This document shows positions 1-6,692 of a stretch of 64,000 nucleotides of DNA, one piece after another. Both the position numbers and the translations under genes were made by a program. The notes under the pieces are model-generated. The model ran no database searches. It saw only the letters and a program-made list of their open reading frames with translations, and was not told the origin of the DNA. Source of the stretch: CAVRXT01 sp049644285 (GTDB lineage Bacteria > Acidobacteriota > Terriglobia > Acidiferrales > UBA7541); contig JBARRP010000181.1 of the NCBI GenBank assembly GCA_049644285.1, positions 1-64,000 of the forward strand. The letters run 5' to 3'. The first letter of the stretch is position 1; the number at the start of each line of letters is the position of its first letter.

Positions 1-1
1 G

Positions 2-199
2 TTCCGCCGCGTATCGAATGACTGGGCGGAGGCCAAGATACTCAACGTGAAGAAGATGTTCCAAGCGGGGAATCTAACGGAGGACGTGCATCTGCAACCG
101 GGAGACATGTTCTTCGTACCCCAAAACACCATATCGAAAATCAGAAAGTATATCCCCTATACGGCCGTAAACGCGGGCTTGGATCCGACTAAATTCTGA
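2..199 (+). CDS. C-terminus of a Wza/GumB-type polysaccharide export protein (partial)
   Basis: The frame is open from base 2 and stops at 197-199, giving the last 65 residues of a protein that starts outside the window. The segment contains ILNVKKMF followed by LQPGDMFFVPQN, the shape of a final SLBB repeat in outer-membrane polysaccharide export proteins, where a PGD-hydrophobic-VP turn recurs. It ends 35 bases before a Wzz-type co-polymerase gene, its usual functional partner in moving polysaccharide across the envelope. The call rests on a short C-terminus plus context. Confidence 0.6.
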   Translation, partial: FRRVSNDWAEAKILNVKKMFQAGNLTEDVHLQPGDMFFVPQNTISKIRKYIPYTAVNAGLDPTKF

Positions 200-234
200 C
201 CGGGACCGACCCAAAGCGCATAACGGAGGCAAAC

Positions 235-1869
235 ATGGAAGAGCCGAACTTCAGCACTCACGATGACAATGGCAACGGAGTTCGTTCGCTCACACCGCGG
301 GATCTTCTGGCGATTGCGTTTCGACACCGGCGGCTAATGGTGCTTTCTTTCCTTGGCGTCCTTTCAGGAGCGATCCTCACCGCGGTGCTGCAGCCTAACC
401 GATACGAAGCAACAATGAAAATTCTGGTCAAACCCGCGCGCGTCGACCCTGTCGCCACACCCGAAGCCGCTCTGCCGCAGTTCGCCACCGGGGTGACTGA
501 AGAAGAGCTGAACTCTGAAGTGGAGTTGCTCAAGAGCCGAGACCTGCTCGAAAAGATTGTCCGGACATGCGATCTTCAAAACCAAAACCATTCTGCCTGG
601 TCCAGGATGCTTGCTGCCATAAGCGCGCACACGGGACTTCAGACTCCGGAGAAAGACCCGGGAGTTGCGAAGACGGTCCTCACGCTGGCGAAGGAACTGA
701 GGGTGGATGCGGTGAAGAAGACTAACCTCATCGCAGTGAATTATGAATCGACAGATCCGGAGTTGGCGGCCCGAGTCCTGAACACACTGGCCAACCTCTA
801 CCTCGAAAAGCATGTGACGGTGCACCGAGCGCCCGGGGCATTCGATTTCTTTCAACAACAAACCCAGCAGTATCGCAAGGGACTTGCCGACGCCGAGGCG
901 CACTTGGTGGATTTCACCCACGGTGCGTCCGTAGTTTCCGCACAGCTCGAGAAGGAGGCTGCCCTGCAGAAGCTTACTGAGTTCGACGCTACACTAAAGC
1001 AGACGCATGCGGGCATCGCGGAGACTCAGCAGCGAATTCGCATCCTCCAGGACCAAGCGGGATCCATGCCGACTCGCATGGTCACCCAAGTGCGCAACGC
1101 CGACGATCCCTTGATTCTCTCCCAGCTCAGATCCAATCTGTTGACGCTCGAACTGAAGCGGACCGAGTTGTTAGAGAAGTTCGAACCCGGCTACCGAGCA
1201 GTTCAAGAAGTGGAAGCCCAGATTGCACAGACTCGTACCGCCCTCGCGGCGGCGGAGAAGTCGCAACTGCATGAAGAGACCAGCGACCGAGACCCGGCCT
1301 ACGAGTGGGTTCGGGAAGAACTGGCGAAAGCAAAGTCTGAACTGGCCGGCTTGCAGGCGCGTGCCGAAGCGACTGCTCTGACCGTGCAGTCCTATCGGGA
1401 GAATGCCCGGTCGCTTGAGCAAAAGGAAGTCGTTCAAGACGATCTCATCCGGACAGTTAAAGCGACGGAAGAAAGCTACCTGCTTTACCTCCGGAAAGAG
1501 GAAGAGGCACGCATATCCGACGCGCTTGACCGCAGGAGGATCATTAATGTGGCCATTGCGGAGGCTGCGTCTGTGCCTTCGCTGCCCTCGAATCACCGCG
1601 CTTTCACTCTGCTTGTCGGCGTGCTACTGGCTACCCTGACGAGCTTGGGATTGGCCTTCGGTTCGGAACACCTGGATCCCACGTTCCGGACACCCGATGA
1701 AGTAAGGTCGTTCCTGAATATTCCGGTACTCGCTGCAATGCCACAAAACGAAAACGGAAACAGCAACGGCAACGTCAACGGCAACGGAAACGGAAACGGA
1801 AACGGCAACGGAAACGGGAAGAGGAAAGGGAAGAGCGGTACCTCGCACCATGTTTCTAGATTTCTATAG
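235..1869 (+). CDS. Wzz/GumC-type polysaccharide co-polymerase (chain-length determinant)
   Basis: A 544-residue inner-membrane protein that sets polysaccharide chain length and couples polymerisation to export. A membrane segment lies at about residues 34-52 and a second near 453-475, with a long coiled-coil periplasmic region between them, the layout of the Wzz/GumC family. A GGAGG-like site (ACGGAGG) lies just upstream of the ATG. Unlike many relatives it has no C-terminal tyrosine-kinase domain. After the second membrane segment it ends in a low-complexity Asn-Gly tail (about residues 505-525) and then a short Lys-rich stretch. The gene overlaps the next ATPase gene by 20 bases, so the two are probably translationally coupled. 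A separate CpsD-like protein is encoded 2.4 kb downstream and may be its cytoplasmic partner. Confidence 0.9.
   Translation: MEEPNFSTHDDNGNGVRSLTPRDLLAIAFRHRRLMVLSFLGVLSGAILTAVLQPNRYEATMKILVKPARVDPVATPEAALPQFATGVTEEELNSEVELLKSRDLLEKIVRTCDLQNQNHSAWSRMLAAISAHTGLQTPEKDPGVAKTVLTLAKELRVDAVKKTNLIAVNYESTDPELAARVLNTLANLYLEKHVTVHRAPGAFDFFQQQTQQYRKGLADAEAHLVDFTHGASVVSAQLEKEAALQKLTEFDATLKQTHAGIAETQQRIRILQDQAGSMPTRMVTQVRNADDPLILSQLRSNLLTLELKRTELLEKFEPGYRAVQEVEAQIAQTRTALAAAEKSQLHEETSDRDPAYEWVREELAKAKSELAGLQARAEATALTVQSYRENARSLEQKEVVQDDLIRTVKATEESYLLYLRKEEEARISDALDRRRIINVAIAEAASVPSLPSNHRAFTLLVGVLLATLTSLGLAFGSEHLDPTFRTPDEVRSFLNIPVLAAMPQNENGNSNGNVNGNGNGNGNGNGNGKRKGKSGTSHHVSRFL
1747..1820 (+). repeat. AACGGM hexanucleotide repeat coding the Asn-Gly tail
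   Basis: About a dozen near-tandem copies of AACGGA, AACGGC and close variants at the 3' end of the co-polymerase gene encode alternating Asn-Gly. Such hexamer arrays can change in copy number by slippage without breaking the frame. Confidence 0.85.
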
Positions 1870-4054
1870 ACTCCGAGAACAGCCGTTCAGCGAGACCCCG
1901 GATCCGCGCTTCGTGTATCTCAGCGCGACGCATCGCGAGGCGCTCGCTTCGTTGTTCTACGGGATTGAAACCGGGCGGGGCTTTCTAGCCCTCATTGCCG
2001 AGCCGGGGATGGGGAAGACCACCCTACTGTTTCACCTGCTGGAGCAGTTACGGAGTTCATCCCGCACGGCGTTCTTGTTCCAGACGCAGTGCGATTCACG
2101 CGAACTACTCCGTTCCCTGCTTGCCGATCTCGGAATCGACGCCGGGAAAAAGGATCTCGCCTGGATGCACGACCAACTGAAGCGGGTTTTGATCGGTGAG
2201 GCAAGCGCTGGCAGGCGCCTCGTGGTTTTCATCGACGAAACCCAGAATCTCACAGAGTCGGCGCTGGAAACCGTTCGACTGCTTTCCGACTTTGAGACAC
2301 CCACCTCGAAACTCATGCAGATCGTCCTTGCTGGCCAGCCCCAGTTGGCAGATAAGCTGGCGCGTCCTACGCTGGCTCAGCTACGCCAACGCGTGTCCAT
2401 TCTGTGCCGGCTCAATCCATTTACGCCCGCGGAGACGGATGCGTACATCAACCACCGGCTGCTGGTAGCCGGCTACAAAGGCGGTCCTCTCTTTACGCCC
2501 GATGCGCGTGTGATGATTGAGGCCCAGAGTAAAGGTATCCCGCGAAATATCAACAACCTCTGTTTCAACGCTTTGAGTTTGGGCTATGCGCTTGGAAAAA
2601 AGGAAATTGACTCTTCTCTTGTGAGAGAAGTGGCAAACGATCTGGAGGTGAGTCCGCTTGGCTCGGAACAGCGTGAGGCGGCATTTGCGGCCCGACTTCA
2701 CGGGGTAAAAGGCAAAGTCTCCGAGGCGGGCCAGCAACTCTCAAGCCTGCCGGCAGCCTCCGAGCAGACGACCCTAATTCCCGAGCCAGCGAAGCCGACC
2801 TCGGTCGCCGACGAAGAAGCCGAAACTTCAGAGATCGTTGCTGGGGTTGACCTTCTCTCGCACGACCCCGAAGTATCGGTCCCTGATTCCTTGCTTGCTG
2901 CCGCGATATCCCCAGCAACGAGCGGTTCGCGACCTAGGCAGAAATGGGTGAGGGTCCTTTCCCTGGCGGGCCAGCAACTCCCAACCATGCCGGCCGCTTC
3001 CGAGTCGGCAACCCAGGTTCTCGAGCCCACTGCGTCGAGCGCGGTCGCCGAGCCAAAAAAACAGGATTTGAAGGCATTTCCGGCTGAGCCTCCGCGCGGG
3101 AGAGCCGCAGTTTCCAAGGCAGGTCTGCAATCCTCTACTGTGCCGACTGGTTACGAATCCACGACGCTACTTCCCAAGCCAGCAAGGCCGAGCACGGCCA
3201 CAAAACCGGAAACACAGGAATCAGCCGGCGTTGCGGACGCTGATGCTGCCCCGTTCGACCTTGAAGCACCGGTTGCTCCTCCCTTGCCCGCTACCACGAT
3301 CTTTCCCCGGGGCACTGCGCGCCTTAAACATACATGGCGAATGGCACTTTTCCTGAAGAATGACAGGGTAAAGCTTGCGCGCTGGTCGGCTCTTGCGGCT
3401 CTTGGCGGGCTACTCGCAGTTGTGTCTCTAAGCCTCCGCGAGAGCGGCGCACACCAGGGTGTCGCATCCGTGTCGCCCATCGCGACCGCAAATGCCGAAG
3501 AAAAGCCAAGCCAGCCCGCCGTGAGCGGCTCGTCGACCGAACCGAGAAAGTCCAAATCCAAGCCTCTGAGTTCGACCTTCTCTCCTCGTAGCAACCCGGG
3601 TTCTGCACCATTGGACGGGAGCCTCGCAAAGGAACCTATGTCGGCGCCAATCCGGGTGCCAATCGACCCCAACATCACCTCTCCTTCGCTTGTTGCCATC
3701 GCTCCGAATAGTCCAATGGCCGCTTCGCCCGCGCCCAAGTCACCGCAACCCGAACAAGACAGGATTCTTGAGCCTTCTTACCTGCTCTACCGTGTGGAGC
3801 CCGCCTATCCACAGGACGCACAAGCACAAGATGTTGAAGGTACAGTAAGGATGCGCGCCCTCGTCGGACAAGATGGGCGAGTCCGGAGCATCGAGCTGGT
3901 GAGCGGTCCCCCGTTGCTTGTCGCGGCCGCGATGAGTGCCGCTCGCGAATGGCGCTATATTCCGGCAATTCTTAATGGCCAGCCTGTCGAAAGCGAAGAA
4001 GACATTAGGATCGACTTCCGTCTACCACATGGGTCGCTTCGTGGAGCCGGATAA
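1850..4054 (+). CDS. ExeA-like AAA ATPase fused to a TonB-like C-terminal domain
   Basis: 734 residues. The N-terminal 270 residues match the ExeA/GspA-type AAA ATPase that accompanies exopolysaccharide operons: FYRLREQPF at the start, Walker A EPGMGKTT at 51-58, and Walker B RLVVFIDE at 123-130 followed by TQNL. A long Pro/Ala/Ser-rich linker contains three diverged copies of an AGQQL...AASE unit at about residues 293, 373 and 424. A membrane segment (LAALGGLLAVVSLSL) follows at about 510. The last 90 residues are a TonB C-terminal-like domain (YRVEPAYP, VEGTVRMRALVGQDGRV, AAREWRY). Topology is therefore a cytoplasmic ATPase with a periplasmic TonB-like domain. The start overlaps the upstream gene by 20 bases. 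Role in envelope polysaccharide export is inferred from neighbours; the fusion itself is seen directly. Confidence 0.85.
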   Translation: MFLDFYRLREQPFSETPDPRFVYLSATHREALASLFYGIETGRGFLALIAEPGMGKTTLLFHLLEQLRSSSRTAFLFQTQCDSRELLRSLLADLGIDAGKKDLAWMHDQLKRVLIGEASAGRRLVVFIDETQNLTESALETVRLLSDFETPTSKLMQIVLAGQPQLADKLARPTLAQLRQRVSILCRLNPFTPAETDAYINHRLLVAGYKGGPLFTPDARVMIEAQSKGIPRNINNLCFNALSLGYALGKKEIDSSLVREVANDLEVSPLGSEQREAAFAARLHGVKGKVSEAGQQLSSLPAASEQTTLIPEPAKPTSVADEEAETSEIVAGVDLLSHDPEVSVPDSLLAAAISPATSGSRPRQKWVRVLSLAGQQLPTMPAASESATQVLEPTASSAVAEPKKQDLKAFPAEPPRGRAAVSKAGLQSSTVPTGYESTTLLPKPARPSTATKPETQESAGVADADAAPFDLEAPVAPPLPATTIFPRGTARLKHTWRMALFLKNDRVKLARWSALAALGGLLAVVSLSLRESGAHQGVASVSPIATANAEEKPSQPAVSGSSTEPRKSKSKPLSSTFSPRSNPGSAPLDGSLAKEPMSAPIRVPIDPNITSPSLVAIAPNSPMAASPAPKSPQPEQDRILEPSYLLYRVEPAYPQDAQAQDVEGTVRMRALVGQDGRVRSIELVSGPPLLVAAAMSAAREWRYIPAILNGQPVESEEDIRIDFRLPHGSLRGAG

Positions 4055-4243
4055 GCATCATCCGCTTGGTATTGTCTTCTCCGTCGTCCGGGAAACGGTC
4101 ATCGCCAAGGAAGAGACAGTCCGACACACGGCGCTCCCGGGAATGTCGAAGAACCTCAAAGCGAAATCAATGACTGGAAACATAGACAGCTAGTCAGGTG
4201 TCAGGGACAACTAAGAATTCTGGGCCAACTGAGGAAAGGTGAA

Positions 4244-5035
4244 ATGAGCAGAAACTACGAACTCTTGCGCCGAGCTGGGAGAGAGGACCTCCTGTTCGGT
4301 CGATCCAGTACTGATTCACTTCCCGACAACGGACATCCTCGGTTGGATGTGGCAAGGCAAGCCAGCAGTGATTCGCTGCCCAACAACGGACATCTTCGCC
4401 CAGATCTGGGAAGGCAGGCTCAGGAGGAGGTCGTCAAGCTTGTGCAGCGTGTGTTTGTGTCTTCAAATTCCCACGCCCCGCGAGCAGTGGTCTTCTCAAG
4501 CGTCCAAGGCAACGGGTCGAGCGAGATCTGTTCCCGCGCTGGTCAGGTTCTGGCGGCACAGGGATCAGGATCGGTATGCCTGGTCGACGCAAATCTGCGT
4601 GCGCCTTCACTTCACCAGTTGTTGGGGGTCGGCATGTTCCCTGGGCTTGCGGATGCGACGGTCAAGCCGGGTCCGATCAAAGACTTTGCGATGCGCATCG
4701 CTGGCGGGAACCTGTGGCTAGTGCCACCGGGATGGCCTTCCGCGGATGCGCCGAGCTTGTTGGCTTCCGATCGACTGCGCTTGCGCATGCGGGAACTTCG
4801 AGCACAATTCGACTACGTCTTGATCGACGCGCCCCCTGTTAGTTCCTACGCGGATGCGGTTCTGCTCGGCCAGATGGCTGATGGAGCCATCCTTGTCGTG
4901 GAAGCAAATTCCACGCGACGGGAAACGGCTCGGATGGCCAAGGAAACTTTTGAAAACGCCAGGGTCGAGCTGCTCGGGGCGATACTAAACAACCGTACCT
5001 TCCCAATTCCGGAAGCTCTCTACCGGAAGCTTTAG
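4244..5035 (+). CDS. CpsD/CapB-like tyrosine-kinase-family P-loop protein with a degenerate Walker A
   Basis: 263 residues, with the fold of BY-kinase/ParA-like ATPases that partner Wzz proteins. The Walker A' strand (VCLVDANLRAPSLHQLLG) and Walker B (FDYVLIDAPPV) are clear. At the Walker A position, where the family has PGEGKS, this protein reads VQGNGSSE, so the phosphate-binding lysine is replaced by serine. There is no C-terminal tyrosine cluster, only a single Tyr near the end (EALYRKL). The N-terminus contains a 19-residue tandem duplication (DSLPDNGHPRLDVARQ / DSLPNNGHLRPDLGRQ). Family membership is clear; active kinase function is doubtful. It may be a regulatory partner of the co-polymerase. 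Confidence 0.8.
   Translation: MSRNYELLRRAGREDLLFGRSSTDSLPDNGHPRLDVARQASSDSLPNNGHLRPDLGRQAQEEVVKLVQRVFVSSNSHAPRAVVFSSVQGNGSSEICSRAGQVLAAQGSGSVCLVDANLRAPSLHQLLGVGMFPGLADATVKPGPIKDFAMRIAGGNLWLVPPGWPSADAPSLLASDRLRLRMRELRAQFDYVLIDAPPVSSYADAVLLGQMADGAILVVEANSTRRETARMAKETFENARVELLGAILNNRTFPIPEALYRKL
4312..4425 (+). repeat. 57-bp tandem duplication inside the CpsD-like gene
   Basis: Two adjacent 57-base units (4312-4368 and 4369-4425) both begin TGATTC and encode the duplicated 19-residue N-terminal segment. They have diverged at several positions, so the duplication is not recent. Confidence 0.8.
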
Positions 5036-5182
5036 AACCAGAAACGGCGCTCTGGCGATCCTCGGCATTTGATGAGTTACGCCGCTAGTTGATGTAGACA
5101 TTCCCGTCTTCGACCCACCAGCCAACCGTCCCCGGTGGTGGGGTTGTCATTCCCAAATAATACCTGGTGGTGATCCTTCGCG

Positions 5183-6619
5183 ATGAATGCTCGACGCAAA
5201 ATGCTGGCGAGTGTTTTCAAGCTCTTTGACTTAGGGCTGATGATATTAGCCTTTATGGTCGCCGCGCTGGCGGTGCTTCACCAGACCGGCGGTGTCACCA
5301 TGACGGAATTCTTTTCCATGCGCGTGAAGATTCAGAACTTTGCCATCTTCTCGCTCTTTATTCTTATCTGGCACCTGATCTTCAGTTTCTCAGGACTCTA
5401 CGCTTCTCGTAGGCTTTCCGACCGTCGCGGCGAGGTCATCGACGTCATGAAAGCGACCTCAATGGGGACGTTTGTCATCCTGCTCGGCGCTATCGCTTTC
5501 CATATCGTCTTGGAGACAGCGCTGTTCCTGGCTGTGTTCTGGCTGGTGAGCACCGGCATCACTGTTGGCAGCCGGCTCATGCTCCGGGTCATCCTCATGT
5601 CCGCGCGCAAGCGTGGGCGCAACCTGCGGGATATGATCATTGTGGGGACCAACTGTCGGGCGCTTGAGTTTGCGCGCGGGCTCGTTTCTCGTCCCGAACT
5701 CGGTTACCGAATCACTGGATTTGTCGATCAGGACTGGCACGGTACAGAGGCATTTCGGGGAAGTGGCTACGCGGTGGCGTCTGATCTCACCAGTTTCCCT
5801 CATTTCCTCCGGAATAATGTGGTGGACGAGGTCGTAATGGCTTTGCCATTTCGTTCGATGCACGACCAAGCCTCACGGATTGCCGCCTTATGCGAGGAGC
5901 AAGGCATCACAGTCCGCGTGCTCACCAACATCTTTGATTTGAAACTGGCTCATTCCTCTGCGGAAGAACTGGAGGACGATCCTCTGATCACACATTCCAC
6001 GGGCTGGGTGGAAGGCTGGCCAATCTTCGCCAAGCGCGTGTTGGATTTCACGATTTCCTCCATTCTAATTACCTTAATTTCTCCTCTTCTGCTGGTCGTG
6101 GCTGTTCTCATCAAGCTCACCTCGCCCGGGCCGGTCTTGTTTGTTCAGAAGAGGCTTGGTCTGAACAAGCGGCGCTTCAACGTATACAAGTTTCGGACCA
6201 TGGTGCTGGACGCGGAAAGGCAGATGAGCCAGATCGAGCATCTGAATGAGGTCAGTGGCCCGGTCTTTAAAATCAAGAACGACCCGCGAATTACCACCAT
6301 CGGAAGATTTCTCCGGAAAACCAGCATCGACGAATTGCCTCAGCTCTTTAACGTGCTGATCGGCGACATGAGCCTGGTGGGTCCTCGCCCACTCCCCGTC
6401 CGCGATTACGAAGGCTTCAACGAAGACTGGCAGCGCCGTCGCTTCAGCGTGAGGCCAGGAATCACGTGCTTGTGGCAGGTTCGGGGCAGAAGTTCCATCC
6501 CCTTCGAAAAATGGATGGAGTTGGATCTGCAATACATCGATAAATGGTCTCTGTGGCTTGATTTTCAAATCCTCATTCGGACTATTCCCGCAGTCCTGAA
6601 AGGCTCTGGAGCCGCTTGA
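5183..6619 (+). CDS. Exopolysaccharide polyprenyl glycosylphosphotransferase (WcaJ/GumD family)
   Basis: 478 residues. This enzyme starts repeat-unit synthesis by moving a sugar-1-phosphate onto undecaprenyl phosphate in the inner membrane. The N-terminal third has about four membrane helices, followed by a CoA-binding-like Rossmann region (DMIIVGTNCRALEFA, TGFVD). A further membrane helix (VLDFTISSILITLISPLLLV) leads into the bacterial sugar-transferase domain, with KFRTM at about 336-340, DELPQLFNVLIGDMSLVGPRP and RPGITCLWQVRGRS. Length is normal for the family. The sugar (glucose, galactose or another) cannot be read from sequence. It lies between the CpsD-like gene and the flippase-containing gene on the same strand. 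Confidence 0.92.
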   Translation: MNARRKMLASVFKLFDLGLMILAFMVAALAVLHQTGGVTMTEFFSMRVKIQNFAIFSLFILIWHLIFSFSGLYASRRLSDRRGEVIDVMKATSMGTFVILLGAIAFHIVLETALFLAVFWLVSTGITVGSRLMLRVILMSARKRGRNLRDMIIVGTNCRALEFARGLVSRPELGYRITGFVDQDWHGTEAFRGSGYAVASDLTSFPHFLRNNVVDEVVMALPFRSMHDQASRIAALCEEQGITVRVLTNIFDLKLAHSSAEELEDDPLITHSTGWVEGWPIFAKRVLDFTISSILITLISPLLLVVAVLIKLTSPGPVLFVQKRLGLNKRRFNVYKFRTMVLDAERQMSQIEHLNEVSGPVFKIKNDPRITTIGRFLRKTSIDELPQLFNVLIGDMSLVGPRPLPVRDYEGFNEDWQRRRFSVRPGITCLWQVRGRSSIPFEKWMELDLQYIDKWSLWLDFQILIRTIPAVLKGSGAA

Positions 6620-6692
6620 AATTTTCTGCGAGGCTCGGGTACCGAGATCGCACAGTAGCCGTGCTGGCGCCTAGCCCAATCTCACAAAACAC

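Noticed and set aside
5085..5150. A 21-codon minus-strand frame ending in GWWVEDGNVYIN
   Set aside because: The residues look protein-like and the frame is open further upstream, but it is short, lies between two plus-strand genes, and has no clear ribosome site. It could be the remnant of an older gene; not strong enough to list.
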